This document shows, piece by piece, positions 24,044-32,771 of a stretch of DNA of 64,000 nucleotides. The position numbers and the translations under genes were made by a program. Numbering within the stretch: position 1 is the stretch's first letter; every line of letters begins with the position of its first letter. The DNA is from CAZMGB01 sp964565775 (GTDB lineage Bacteria > Chloroflexota > Dehalococcoidia > DSTF01 > JALHUB01), in NCBI GenBank assembly GCA_964565775.1, contig CAZMGB010000002.1, positions 1 to 64,000 on the forward strand, given 5' to 3'. The notes under the pieces are model-generated. The model was not told the origin of the DNA. It worked only from the letters and a program-made list of their open reading frames with translations, and made no database searches.

Positions 24044-25024
24044 ATGCCCATCGCCAGAACTGTCCTGCCGACAGACCTTGTGGCGCTCGTCTCCTACGAT
24101 GGCCGGGTCTACCCGAACGAGGCGGAGACGCGCGACCGCATCGGTAGCCGTAAGTCGGCGCGCCATCCCCTGGAGAGCGCCCTGGAGCAGTGGTTCTCTT
24201 TCGCCACCGGTCGTCACACCTGGATCAGCGTCAGAGGGGCCACGCTCAGGGGGCTGGTATCGGCGCGCCGGAGGGGCGCTCGCAGCGCCTGGGAGATCGA
24301 CTGCCTCATCGACGCGGCGGACGGCGACGACAGCGTTCCCCTGAGCCTCCTGGACCAGGCGGTGGCCGAGGCGGGCCGAGCGGGCGTCGAGAAGCTCTTC
24401 CTGAGGCTGGCGGCGGACAGTGATGTCCTCCCCCTCGCCCGCAAGGCCGGCTTCGTAGCCTACACCAGCGAGCACCTTTACCACTGCGAGGGCCCGCCGA
24501 CGGCAAGAGGGAAGCCGGCAGAGGGTTTGGTTCTGAGACGGCGGACGCGCGCAGACGCGTATCCCCTCTACCAGCTCTACAACGGCGCCGTGCCGGAGCC
24601 GGTGCGTCGCACGGAGGCCGCCACCTTCAACGAGTGGCTGGCCGCCCAGGAGCGGCACTGGCTGCGCGCCCGGTCGGCCCAGCTAGTCCTGGAAGGACGA
24701 CAGATCGCGCAGAAGCGTCGGCCACAGACGGGTCAGCTCGCTGGCTGGCTGCGAATAGCCCGCGACGGCGATATCGGCCGCTTCGACCTGCTGGTCCATC
24801 CGACACGCCATGAAGACGCGGACGCCCTCGTCGGCGCCGCGCTAGCCCGGCTTGCCCACGCCAGCACGCTGCTCGCGCTGGTGCCCACCTACCTGGAGCC
24901 GGTGGCCCGTGCGTTGGTCCGCTGCGGATTCCAGGAAGGTCGAGAGTACGTGGCGCTGGCCAAGCGCACGACCGTGCCTCTGAAAGTGCCACGGCTGGCA
25001 GCCGCCAGCCTGAAGCAAGCCTAG
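24044..25024 (+). CDS. GNAT-like N-acetyltransferase, probably two domains
   Basis: A 326-aa protein I cannot name precisely. It looks like two weakly conserved GNAT folds. The first ends with GVEKLFLRLAADSDVLPLARKAGFVAYTSEHLYHCE, reminiscent of the acetyl-CoA binding region. The second begins LVLRRRTRADAYPLYQLYNGAVP and ends AHASTLLALVPTYLEPVARALVRCGFQEGREYVALAKRT. It is 2 nt downstream of pdxT and upstream of the R3H ATPase, so it is part of that operon. Substrate unknown. Confidence 0.55.
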   Translation: MPIARTVLPTDLVALVSYDGRVYPNEAETRDRIGSRKSARHPLESALEQWFSFATGRHTWISVRGATLRGLVSARRRGARSAWEIDCLIDAADGDDSVPLSLLDQAVAEAGRAGVEKLFLRLAADSDVLPLARKAGFVAYTSEHLYHCEGPPTARGKPAEGLVLRRRTRADAYPLYQLYNGAVPEPVRRTEAATFNEWLAAQERHWLRARSAQLVLEGRQIAQKRRPQTGQLAGWLRIARDGDIGRFDLLVHPTRHEDADALVGAALARLAHASTLLALVPTYLEPVARALVRCGFQEGREYVALAKRTTVPLKVPRLAAASLKQA

Positions 25025-25105
25025 AGCCTGGCTGCCCGCGAGGCTGGACGGCCCTTCGGGACTTGTTCAGGCCGCCAGACAGACCCGGCAGCAGCGGAGG
25101 ACCTG

Positions 25106-26695
25106 TTGCAAAAGGAGATCACTCACGACCTGGATGCCCTCCTGGACGCCCTGCCCCCTCACATCTACAAGCCGATCCGCGAGAGGGAAGACAACCTCGA
25201 GCTGCTGGAGGTGGTGCTGGACCTGGGCCGGCTGCCCGAAGCGCGCTACCCGGGTCACGAGCTCGTCCTCAGCGACAAGGAGGTCGTCGAGGAAGACATC
25301 GACTACGTCGTCTCCCGCATCGGCGAGTTCGGAGACGACAACCGCGCCGGCATCGAGCGGACCCTCCACCGCATCTCCGCCATACGCAATCGCAGCGGCC
25401 GCATCGTGGGGCTCACGTGCCGCGTGGGACGGGCGGTCTTCGGCACGATCCGCGTCATCGAAGACCTGATCCGCACTGGAAAGAGCACCCTGCTCCTCGG
25501 CCGACCCGGCGTCGGCAAGACGACGATGCTGCGCGAGGTGGCGCGCGTGCTGGCGGACGATATGAACAAGCGCGTCGTCATCGTCGACACCTCAAATGAG
25601 ATCGCCGGCGACGGCGACATCCCCCATCCCGCCATCGGCAGCGCCAGGCGCATGCAGGTCGCCACGCCCACGATGCAGCACGCGGTCATGATCGAGGCGG
25701 TCGAGAACCACATGCCGGAGGTCATCGTCATCGATGAGATCGGCACGGAGCTGGAGGCCGCCGCCGCCCGCACTATCGCCGAGCGGGGCGTGCAGCTTGT
25801 GGGCACCGCCCACGGCAACACCCTCGAGAACCTGATGATGAACCCCACGCTGTCCGACCTGATCGGCGGCATCCAGTCCGTGACCCTGGGCGACGAGGAG
25901 GCGCGCAGGCGCGGGACCCAGAAATCGATCCTGGAGCGCAAGGCGCCGCCTACCTTCGACGTCGTTGTGGAGATTCAGAGCTGGGAGCGCGTCGCCATCC
26001 ACGAGAACGTGGCCGAGACGGTCGACGCCATCCTGCGCGGCTATGACGTGCCCGCCGTCATCAGGGAGCTGGACGAGCGGGGCGAGGTGCGCACCGTCGG
26101 CACCCGCGAGCTGGCGCGGGAGCGGCAAACGTCCCGTGGGGGACGCAGCCTTGAGCGACGCGGCGCCGTCGAGGATGTCGGCTCGCCCGAGAGACGGATG
26201 CGACAGATCTACCCCTTCGGCATCTCCCGGGGCCGACTGGCGCAAGCCGTCCGGGAGACGGCGTCGCCCATCACCGTCTTGGACACTCTCGATGGCGCTG
26301 ACAGCGTAGTGACGCTGCGAAGCCACTACCGGCGGAAGCCCCCTGCCCTTCGGGAGGCGGAGCTACGCGGAATCCCCGTCTACGTGCTCAAGAGCAACAG
26401 CCTTCTCCACCTGGAGCAGTGCCTGCTCACCCTGAGCGAAGCCGGACGGGAGAGAGACGGTGGCCGCTCCCTGGACCCGGTAACAGAGGCGCTGCGCGAG
26501 GCGGAAGATGCGATCGGTCAGGTGATGGACGGCGACCAGCCGGTAGAGCTATCGCCGCAGAACGCCTACATCCGCCGGCTCCAGCACCAGCTCGCCAATC
26601 GCTACAATCTGGCCTCTCGCAGCCAGGGGCGCGAGCCCTTGCGGCGCGTGCGCATCTTCCGCGAGGACGGTGGCCTGCCGTCCGGGCCAATGTAG
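25106..26695 (+). CDS. R3H-domain AAA ATPase (Ycf45/SpoIIIAA-like)
   Basis: A 529-aa protein starting at TTG 25106 (GGAGG six bases upstream). The AAA/SpoIIIAA-like domain has Walker A GRPGVGKT, Walker B VIVIDEIG, and GTAHGNTLENLMMNPTLSDLIGGIQSVTLGD. Further on are a linker, a conserved region (QIYPFGISRGRLAQAVRE ... LRSHYRRKPPALREAELRGIPVYVLKSNS), and a C-terminal R3H motif (RLQHQLANRYNL) for single-stranded nucleic acid. Homologues occur in cyanobacteria, plastids and Chloroflexota, with no fixed function. It neighbours tmk, as in several genomes. Confidence 0.88.
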   Translation: MQKEITHDLDALLDALPPHIYKPIREREDNLELLEVVLDLGRLPEARYPGHELVLSDKEVVEEDIDYVVSRIGEFGDDNRAGIERTLHRISAIRNRSGRIVGLTCRVGRAVFGTIRVIEDLIRTGKSTLLLGRPGVGKTTMLREVARVLADDMNKRVVIVDTSNEIAGDGDIPHPAIGSARRMQVATPTMQHAVMIEAVENHMPEVIVIDEIGTELEAAAARTIAERGVQLVGTAHGNTLENLMMNPTLSDLIGGIQSVTLGDEEARRRGTQKSILERKAPPTFDVVVEIQSWERVAIHENVAETVDAILRGYDVPAVIRELDERGEVRTVGTRELARERQTSRGGRSLERRGAVEDVGSPERRMRQIYPFGISRGRLAQAVRETASPITVLDTLDGADSVVTLRSHYRRKPPALREAELRGIPVYVLKSNSLLHLEQCLLTLSEAGRERDGGRSLDPVTEALREAEDAIGQVMDGDQPVELSPQNAYIRRLQHQLANRYNLASRSQGREPLRRVRIFREDGGLPSGPM

Positions 26696-26709
26696 ATGAG
26701 TACCTCTCA

Positions 26710-27417
26710 GTGACCGGCCTCTTCATCACCCTTGAGGGGGGCGAGGGCACCGGCAAGACAACCCAGGCCGAGGCCCTCCAGGCCCAGCTTGAGGAGCGCG
26801 GCCTCCGCGTGACTGTCACGCGCGAACCCCAGGGCACAGAGCTGGGGCGCAGACTGTGGCGACAGATCGCCAAGGGGGGCCTGAGCCCGCACGCCGAGCT
26901 CTTCCTCATGCTCGCCGCACGCGCCCAGCACGTGGCGGAGGTGATCCGGCCCGCCCTCGAGCGGGGAGAGGTGGTCATCTGCGACCGCTTCACCGACTCG
27001 ACGCTGGCCTACCAGGGGTACGGCAGGGGGCTGGACCTGACGACCCTGGAGCGCCTCAACAAGGTCGCCGCCCAGGGCCTCAAGCCCGACTTCACGGTCC
27101 TCCTGGACCTCCCGGTCAAGAAGGGGCTTGCCCGCGCCCAGGGAAGAGCCGCCGGTCTCTGGCGGCAGAAGGAGCCGGCCCGGCCGCCGGCGAGCCCTCG
27201 GCCTGAGGCGCAGCCTGAAGGCTCAGTCGAGCCGGACAGTATCGGCAGCGAGACGGAAGACTTCCACGAGAGAGTGCGCAGGGGATATCTCGCGCTCGCG
27301 GCGACAGAGCGGGGGCGCTGGCTCGTGGCCGACGCGACCCTTCCCGTTGCGGAGACCTCCGCCTACATCATGCGCCACCTGGAGCGCCTCCTGCCCGGTT
27401 CCGGCGCGTCTCGCTAG
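26710..27417 (+). CDS. tmk: Thymidylate kinase with an insertion in the LID region
   Basis: dTMP kinase (dTMP to dTDP), 235 aa from GTG 26710. P-loop GGEGTGKT lies at about 10-17; TREPQGTELG, DRFTDSTLAYQGYGR and LKPDFTVLLDLPVKKGLAR are present. Between the usual LAR.RGR LID segment and ETEDFHERVRRGYLALA there is a Pro-rich insertion encoded by a palindromic repeat at 27189-27233 that also occurs in dnaE. The enzyme is probably still active because the insertion falls in a flexible lid. It begins 14 nt after the R3H ATPase stop. Confidence 0.93.
   Translation: MTGLFITLEGGEGTGKTTQAEALQAQLEERGLRVTVTREPQGTELGRRLWRQIAKGGLSPHAELFLMLAARAQHVAEVIRPALERGEVVICDRFTDSTLAYQGYGRGLDLTTLERLNKVAAQGLKPDFTVLLDLPVKKGLARAQGRAAGLWRQKEPARPPASPRPEAQPEGSVEPDSIGSETEDFHERVRRGYLALAATERGRWLVADATLPVAETSAYIMRHLERLLPGSGASR
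27189..27233 (+). repeat. In-gene palindromic element, copy in tmk
   Basis: A 45-bp element starting GGCGAGCCCTCGGCCTGAGG and ending GGCTCAGTCGAGCC. It matches the dnaE copies at 39 of 43 aligned positions by hand count. The core forms a hairpin between CTCGGCCTGAG and CTCAGTCGAG. It is read in the same frame as dnaE copy 43461-43512, giving ASPRPEA-x-PEGS-x-EP. Confidence 0.75.
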
Positions 27418-27499
27418 CGTCGAGCAGGACGGCTGCCCTAAGGCGCGAACAGCACCCCCCATGACAACACCCTGTGCACACGTGTCAGACTGTTGAGGC

Positions 27500-27527
27500 T
27501 TGACCGAACGCTCGGGAGACATACACT
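27500..27527 (+). promoter_or_regulatory. Predicted promoter for the Crp/Fnr gene
   Basis: TTGACC at 27500-27505, 16-bp spacer, TACACT at 27522-27527, before the regulator gene. The palindrome-like TGTGCACACGTGTCA just upstream (about 27473-27487) could be an autoregulatory operator, which is inference. Confidence 0.5.
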
Positions 27528-27567
27528 GTTCTCGTAGTTTCACACGAAAAGTCTCGCCTCCGGGCCA

Positions 27568-28263
27568 GTGTCGAACGGTGGTGATGCGGTGTCGCCGGAA
27601 AGCCTTCTCGCACGGGTCCCCTTCTTCTCCGCCCTCTCCGAACAGGACATCGACGCCCTCGCCAGCCGCGCGCGTCACCGGACCTACGCGAAGGGAGAGA
27701 TCGTATTCCACAGGGAGGACCCCGGGGCGACCCTCCACATTATCGAGCGCGGCAGCGTGCGCGTCGTGCTGGCCTCGCCCGAGGGAGAGGAGATCACGCT
27801 GGCGGTGCTGGGTGAAGGTGACTTCTTCGGCGACATTGCGCTCCTGGACGGCGGACAGCGCTCGGCCACCGTCATCGCCGCCGAGCCGACAGAGACAGTG
27901 GCGATAAGCCGCGAGGAGTTCCTGCGCTGGTTTCAGGAGCGCCCGAAAGCGGCGGTAACGATCCTGGCGACCGTCGGCCAGCGCCTTCGGGCCACCAGCG
28001 AACTGGTCGGCGACGTTGCGTTTCTCAACGTCCTGGCACGCCTCGCGAAGAAGCTACTGGAGCTGAGCAACGCTCACGCTGGCGCAAGCGCAGCAACCCC
28101 GGTCGAGCTGCGCTTCACTCAAGAAGAGCTGGCCAGCATGATCGGCGTTACGCGGGAGAGCGTCAACAAGCATCTGAAGTTCCTCAAAGACCGCGGAGCC
28201 ATCTCCGTGAGGCGGGGCCGCGTCTCGATACGCCGGCCGGAGGAGTTGGAGAAGTACGTCTAG
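27568..28263 (+). CDS. Crp/Fnr family transcriptional regulator
   Basis: A 231-aa regulator. The cyclic-nucleotide-binding-type beta roll (LARVPFFSALSEQDIDALASRARHRTYAKGEIVFHREDPG ... LGEGDFFGDIALLDGGQRSATVIAAEPTE) occupies about 12-130. The C-terminal winged helix (FTQEELASMIGVTRESVNKHLKFLKDRGAISVRRGRVSI) is at 165-225. FGDIALLDG lacks the full FGE...RSA cAMP signature, and there are no Fnr Cys ligands, so the effector is unknown. The start may be GTG 27568 or GTG 27589. The stop overlaps the ABC ATPase start by 1 nt. Confidence 0.9.
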   Translation: MSNGGDAVSPESLLARVPFFSALSEQDIDALASRARHRTYAKGEIVFHREDPGATLHIIERGSVRVVLASPEGEEITLAVLGEGDFFGDIALLDGGQRSATVIAAEPTETVAISREEFLRWFQERPKAAVTILATVGQRLRATSELVGDVAFLNVLARLAKKLLELSNAHAGASAATPVELRFTQEELASMIGVTRESVNKHLKFLKDRGAISVRRGRVSIRRPEELEKYV

Positions 28264-29030
28264 TGCGGACAGGACCCGAGGCTGAGGGGCCGGCGGCGGG
28301 GGCCGAGGCGCCGTGGGCGGTGGAGACATCCGGCCTGAGGAAGCGGTTCGGAAAGCTGGAGGCCCTTAGAGGCGTCGACCTGCGCATTCCCTTCGGCATA
28401 ACCTACGGGCTGCTGGGCCCCAACGGCTGCGGCAAGACCACCCTTATCCGCCTCCTCGTAGGGCTGCTCAAGCCCAGCGACGGCGTCGCCACAGTGCTGG
28501 GGCAGCACATGCCTACGGAGGCCGTGCTCGGCGACATCGGCTACATGACCCAAAGCCCGGCCCTCTATCAGGAGCTCACAATCCGCGAGAACGTCTCCTT
28601 CTTCGCCCAGCTCTGCGGCGTCACCTCCGCCGGCCGCGTCGACGAGGTGCTGGAGCTGGTAGACCTGCGTCGGCGGGCGGGGAGCCCCATCTTCACCCTG
28701 AGCGGCGGCATGAAGCAGCGCGCATCCCTCGCCTGCGCCCTGGTCCACCGTCCGCGGCTGCTGCTCCTGGACGAGCCGACCGTGGGTGTGGACCCACACC
28801 TGCGGTCGATCTTCTGGCAGCACTTCCGCGACCTGAACGCGCAGGGGGTGACGATCATCGTCTCCAGCCACGTGATGGACGAGGCGGAGCGCTGCCAGCG
28901 GCTGGGGATGATGCGGGCGGGCGATCTTCTTGCCGAGGGCAGCCCGGACGAGCTGCGGCGGCAAGCCGGCACCGAGAATCTCGAGGCCGCCTTCCTGCGC
29001 TTCGCTGAGGGTCGCGATGAGTCTAGCTAG
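28263..29030 (+). CDS. ABC transporter ATP-binding protein
   Basis: A 255-aa ABC-2-type exporter ATPase. Walker A GPNGCGKT, Q-loop MTQSPALY, signature LSGGM, Walker B LLLLDEPTVGVD and H-switch SSH are all visible. It starts GTG 28263 with a Pro/Ala-rich N-terminus of about 20 residues. It pairs with the permease gene that overlaps its 3' end by 14 nt, so translation is coupled. Likely substrates (drugs, lipids) cannot be inferred. The preceding Crp/Fnr gene may control the exporter. Confidence 0.92.
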   Translation: MRTGPEAEGPAAGAEAPWAVETSGLRKRFGKLEALRGVDLRIPFGITYGLLGPNGCGKTTLIRLLVGLLKPSDGVATVLGQHMPTEAVLGDIGYMTQSPALYQELTIRENVSFFAQLCGVTSAGRVDEVLELVDLRRRAGSPIFTLSGGMKQRASLACALVHRPRLLLLDEPTVGVDPHLRSIFWQHFRDLNAQGVTIIVSSHVMDEAERCQRLGMMRAGDLLAEGSPDELRRQAGTENLEAAFLRFAEGRDESS

Positions 29031-30159
29031 GACCTGGGCCATCGGAGTGCGCGTCGCCCTCCAGATGGCGAGAGACCGCCGCTCCCTCATTCTGCTCCTG
29101 GCGGTGCCGGCGGTGATACTGCTGCTGGTCGGCTACATACTGGAGAACACTTCCACGAACCTGAAAGTGGCCGTCGTCGTGGGCGGCGGTGACCCGGCCT
29201 CGGCTGCTCTGGGGCAGGAGCTTTCCAGCGCCCTCGCGTCGGCCGATATCAAGCCGATCGTGGCCGGGAGCCGCGGCGCCGCCGAGAAGCTGCTGCGGGA
29301 CGGCGACGCCGACGCCTACGTATTTCTGGATGAGACGTTCGGCAGCCAGTTGCTGTCGGGGAAGCAGCCGGAGGTGGTGATAGGACTGGAGGGGGGCAAC
29401 CCTCAGATCGCCAGCAGTCTCATGACCAAGCTGACCCGCGCCCTCGCTTCCACCGCCCTCACTGCGCTATCGGAGGCCGCCGGCGCGCCAGCGCCGCCGC
29501 CGGGGGGACCGTTGAAGGTGAAGACCACCTACCTCTACGGGGGCCCTCAGTTCGGCACGCTCGACAACCTGGCCCCCGCCCTCATCGCCTTCTTCGCCTT
29601 TTTATTCGTCTTCGCCCTCACCTCCGTCAGCTTCCTGCGCGAGCGCACTCTGGGCACCCTGGAGCGCCTCATGGCGACGCCCGTCAAGAGAGGCGAGGTG
29701 ATGCTCGGCTACATGCTGGGGTTCGGCTTCTACGCCCTTCTCCAGTCGGCGCTGATCCTCGTCCTCGCCGTGTACGTAATGCGCATCAACTACGCGGGCC
29801 ATCTGGCGATCATCTTCCTCCTGACGGTCGCTCTGGCGATCAGCGGCGTCAGTCTCGGCATCTTCGCCTCCGCCTTCGCGCGTACGGAGCAGCAGGCGCT
29901 CCAGTTCCTGCCGCTGGTGGTCGTGCCGCAGGGCCTCCTGAGCGGCGTCCTCTTCCCGCTCGAGAGCCTGCCACGGTGGCTCGAGTGGATCGCCCGCTTC
30001 CTGCCGCTCACCTACGCCATCGAGGCGCTGCGGAACGCCATGATCAAGGGGATGGGGCTTTTCGAGCCCAAGGTCGCACTGGACGTGGGGGTGCTGCTGG
30101 CCTTCGCCGCCTTCTTCATCGTCATCGGCTCCCTGACGCTGCGCCGCGAGGTAGCATAG
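29017..30159 (+). CDS. ABC-2 type permease
   Basis: A 380-aa permease from ATG 29017 (MSLARTWAIGVRVALQM). One N-terminal transmembrane helix (about 25-45) and a large extracytoplasmic loop to about 170 are followed by five to six helices. These include ALIAFFAFLFVFALTSVSFLRERTLGTLERLMATPVKRGEVMLGY, the ABC-2 hallmark, and FLPLVVVPQGLLSGVLFPLESLPRWLEWIARFLPLTYAIEALR. It forms the exporter with the ATPase gene just upstream. A palindrome at 30171 probably terminates this unit. Confidence 0.92.
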   Translation: MSLARTWAIGVRVALQMARDRRSLILLLAVPAVILLLVGYILENTSTNLKVAVVVGGGDPASAALGQELSSALASADIKPIVAGSRGAAEKLLRDGDADAYVFLDETFGSQLLSGKQPEVVIGLEGGNPQIASSLMTKLTRALASTALTALSEAAGAPAPPPGGPLKVKTTYLYGGPQFGTLDNLAPALIAFFAFLFVFALTSVSFLRERTLGTLERLMATPVKRGEVMLGYMLGFGFYALLQSALILVLAVYVMRINYAGHLAIIFLLTVALAISGVSLGIFASAFARTEQQALQFLPLVVVPQGLLSGVLFPLESLPRWLEWIARFLPLTYAIEALRNAMIKGMGLFEPKVALDVGVLLAFAAFFIVIGSLTLRREVA

Positions 30160-30170
30160 CCCATTCGCCA

Positions 30171-30198
30171 CGAAGGCCAGGCTTAAGCCTGGCCTTCG
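30171..30198. terminator. Perfect 28-bp palindrome between convergent genes
   Basis: A perfect palindrome with arms CGAAGGCCAGGCTT and AAGCCTGGCCTTCG, centred at 30184/30185, between the ABC permease (+) and the thiolase (-). There is no long T tract on either side. Related copies lie at 34070-34095 and 45045-45100, all in intergenic positions at unit ends, so it is either a bidirectional terminator or a small mobile palindrome. Confidence 0.6.
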
Positions 30199-30216
30199 AT
30201 TCGCGCGGGTGCGGGC

Positions 30217-31395
30217 CTAGGAGACGCGCTCGAAGATGGAGGCGATGCCCTGGCCGCCGCCGATGCAGAGCGTCACCAGCCCGAAGCGGGCGCCGCGGCG
30301 CTCCATCTCGTACATGATCTTCACCGTGAGGATGGCCCCTGTCGCGCCGACGGGATGCCCGAGGGCGATGGCGCCGCCGTTGGGGTTGGTCTTCTCCTCG
30401 TCCAGCCCTAGCTCCTTCGAGCAGGCCGCCGCGACAGAGGCGAACGCCTCGTTCAGCTCCACGACGTCCATCTTGTCCAGCGTCATGCCCGCCTTCTCGA
30501 GGACCTTCCTCACGGCGGGGATTGGCCCGCTGCCCATGATGGAGGGCTCGACGCCGGCCTCGGCGCGGGCCACCAGACGGAGACGCGGCTTCAGCCCCAG
30601 CTCGTCGGCCTTGCGACGGCTCGCGACCACCACGGCTGCGGCGCCGTCGTTGATGCCGCTGGCGTTGCCGGCCGTGACGTTGCCGTCGTCCTTGAACGCC
30701 GGTCGCAGCCTGGACAGCGCCTCCAGCGACGTGTCGGGGCGCGGGTGCTCGTCAGTGTCCACGATCTTCGTCTCGCGGCCCACCTTCACCTCGACGGGCA
30801 CGATCTCGTCCTCGAACTTGCCCGCCTCGATGGCGGCGCCGGCCCGCTGCTGGCTGCGCAGGGCCACCTCGTCCTGCTCCTGACGGGAGATGCCGAACTT
30901 GTCGGCGAGGTTCTCGGCGGTGATGCCCATGTGCACCTTGCTGAAGGGGTCGCCCAGGAGGTGCTGGATGCCGTCCTCCAGCCGGCCGTGGCCGAGGCGA
31001 TAGCCGTAGCGCCCCTGGCGCACGTAGTAGGGCATCATCGTCATGTTGTCGACGCCACCGGCGAGGATGACGTCGGCGTCGCCCGACTGGATCCAGCGGG
31101 CGGCCGTGTTTATCGCCTCCAGGCCGCTGCCGCAGATGCGGTTCACGGTGTAGGCGGGCACCTCGATGGGGAGGCCGGCCTTGATGGCGGCGTGTCGGGA
31201 GATGTAGGCGTCCTCCGCCACCTGGCCGACGCAGCCCAGGATCACCTGCTCTATCTGGTCGGGCTGAAGCCCTGCCCGCTCCACCGCCGCCTTGAAGACG
31301 ACGGCGGCCAGGTCGGAGGCGGGGTAGTCCTGGAAGGCGCCTCCCAGCCGGCCGATGGGCGTGCGGGCGCCGCTGACGAGAACAACGTCCTCCAT
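30217..31395 (-). CDS. Acetyl-CoA C-acyltransferase (thiolase)
   Basis: A 392-aa thiolase. The N-terminus is MEDVVLVSGARTPIGRLGGAFQD. The nucleophilic Cys is in NRICGSGLEAIN (about 88), the thiolase His in NPNGGAIALGHPVGATGA, and the second catalytic Cys in TLCIGGGQG near the end. It catalyses acetoacetyl-CoA formation or thiolysis in fatty-acid or butanoate metabolism. It is a lone gene between convergent and divergent neighbours. Biosynthetic and degradative thiolases cannot be told apart here. Confidence 0.95.
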   Translation of the reverse strand: MEDVVLVSGARTPIGRLGGAFQDYPASDLAAVVFKAAVERAGLQPDQIEQVILGCVGQVAEDAYISRHAAIKAGLPIEVPAYTVNRICGSGLEAINTAARWIQSGDADVILAGGVDNMTMMPYYVRQGRYGYRLGHGRLEDGIQHLLGDPFSKVHMGITAENLADKFGISRQEQDEVALRSQQRAGAAIEAGKFEDEIVPVEVKVGRETKIVDTDEHPRPDTSLEALSRLRPAFKDDGNVTAGNASGINDGAAAVVVASRRKADELGLKPRLRLVARAEAGVEPSIMGSGPIPAVRKVLEKAGMTLDKMDVVELNEAFASVAAACSKELGLDEEKTNPNGGAIALGHPVGATGAILTVKIMYEMERRGARFGLVTLCIGGGQGIASIFERVS

Positions 31396-31538
31396 AACGT
31401 AAGGTACTTTCTAGCGTCGGGGAGTCATAAGAGGTGATGATGAAGGCTGTGGCTCTTCTAGGATAGCCGCCGCTTCTGCCGGAGGTCAACGTTGGTGATC
31501 GAGAGTAGCCGGTTCACGTCTGACGGGGGGATTGTCGA

Positions 31539-31598
31539 CCCCCGCCTGAAGGCGGGGGCATGGGCCGGCCCACCGATGCCCCAGCCTTGAGGCTGGGG
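31539..31598. repeat. Two short palindromes in a 412-nt divergent gap
   Basis: The region 31396-31807 has no gene. It contains a perfect hairpin CCCCCGCC-TGAA-GGCGGGGG (31539-31558) and another CCCCAGCC-TTGA-GGCTGGGG (31579-31598). Both have 8-bp arms and 4-nt loops. They are not followed by T tracts. The promoter of thrB lies further downstream. Confidence 0.55.
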
Positions 31599-31748
31599 TC
31601 GTGCCCGCACCCTGTAGCCGAGCGCCCCACCAGGAACGCGCCAGCGACAATCGACAGACTGTATGGCCGGTCCGAGGCATACCGTCCGTCTACATGGCAT
31701 AATCCTCGTCATGCTGTATCGCACGTGCGAATCATGAACGAGGCTCGA

Positions 31749-31777
31749 TTGAGCGCTACTGATTCCGGTGATACAAT
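31749..31777 (+). promoter_or_regulatory. Predicted sigma-70 promoter for thrB
   Basis: TTGAGC at 31749-31754, 17-bp spacer, TACAAT at 31772-31777, about 24 nt before the expected leader and thrB ATG at 31808. Confidence 0.6.
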
Positions 31778-31807
31778 CAGGCCACTACTCGCGAGGAGCA
31801 TCCCCCA

Positions 31808-32695
31808 ATGCCCCCCAGGAAGGCCGTCGTCCGTGCCCCCGCCACTTCGGCGAACCTCGGGCCCGGCTTCGACTGCATGGGCATGGCCCTCGACCTCTGG
31901 TCGACGGTCACCGTCGAGGCCCACGACGACTTGGTGCCGCCACCGGAAGCGCCGATCGCCGAGCTGGTGCGTCTGGCCGCCCGCTCCCTCTACGCCGCCG
32001 CCGGAATCGAGACGCCGCGCGGCCTCTCGGTGCGCTGGGAGAGCGACGTACCCGTCGCGCGCGGCCTGGGAGCGAGCGCTGCCGCCCGGGTCGGCGGCCT
32101 CCTCGCCGCCAACGCCCTCTGCGGCGAGCCCCTGAACCGCGAGGAGCTGCTGCCCCTGGGGGCCAAGCTGGAGGGACATGCCGACAATGCGGCGCCCGCC
32201 CTTTTCGGCGGCCTCCAGGTGGTGGTGCAGGACGGCGACAGGCTCCTCCACATGTCTGCGCCGCTGCCGTCGCAGCTCAAGGCCGTGCTCCTCGTGCCGG
32301 ACCTGCCGATGCCCACGGACGAGAGCCGCGGGCTCCTGCCGGAGAAGCTATCGCGGGAGGACGCCGTGCACAACATCAGCCGGGCGGCGCTGCTCGTGGC
32401 CGCCCTTGCCGCCGGGCGGCTGGACTTGCTCGATGCGGCGACGCAGGACCGCCTCCACCAGCCGGCGCGCGCGCGGCTCTTCCCGGCGATGGACGCCGTG
32501 TTCGCGGCGGCACGACGGGCGGGCGCGCACGCCGCCTATTTGTCCGGCGGAGGCTCGACGGTAACGGCCCTTGTCACCGATAATGAGCAAAGCATAGCCG
32601 ACGCGATGGCCCAGGCGGCGGCGTCGGCCGGGTTCGAAGGCAGGACCATAGTCACGGCCCCGAGCGAAAAGGGGGCCGAGCTAATTCAGACGTAG
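31808..32695 (+). CDS. thrB: Homoserine kinase
   Basis: A 295-aa GHMP kinase that phosphorylates homoserine (threonine pathway). The N-terminus is RAPATSANLGPGFDCMGMALDLW and the ATP loop is PVARGLGASAAARVGGLLAAN. The C-terminal motif is AYLSGGGSTVTALV. Length is normal. It lies 76 nt upstream of lysC, so one transcript likely carries two aspartate-family steps. thrC and the homoserine dehydrogenase gene are not here. Confidence 0.95.
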   Translation: MPPRKAVVRAPATSANLGPGFDCMGMALDLWSTVTVEAHDDLVPPPEAPIAELVRLAARSLYAAAGIETPRGLSVRWESDVPVARGLGASAAARVGGLLAANALCGEPLNREELLPLGAKLEGHADNAAPALFGGLQVVVQDGDRLLHMSAPLPSQLKAVLLVPDLPMPTDESRGLLPEKLSREDAVHNISRAALLVAALAAGRLDLLDAATQDRLHQPARARLFPAMDAVFAAARRAGAHAAYLSGGGSTVTALVTDNEQSIADAMAQAAASAGFEGRTIVTAPSEKGAELIQT

Positions 32696-32771
32696 CTGCA
32701 GGATCTTCGCCCTGCCCGTGGCCATTCGGGGCAGGCCTGAAGGCCCGCGGCTACTATCGAGGTGGTGAGTC

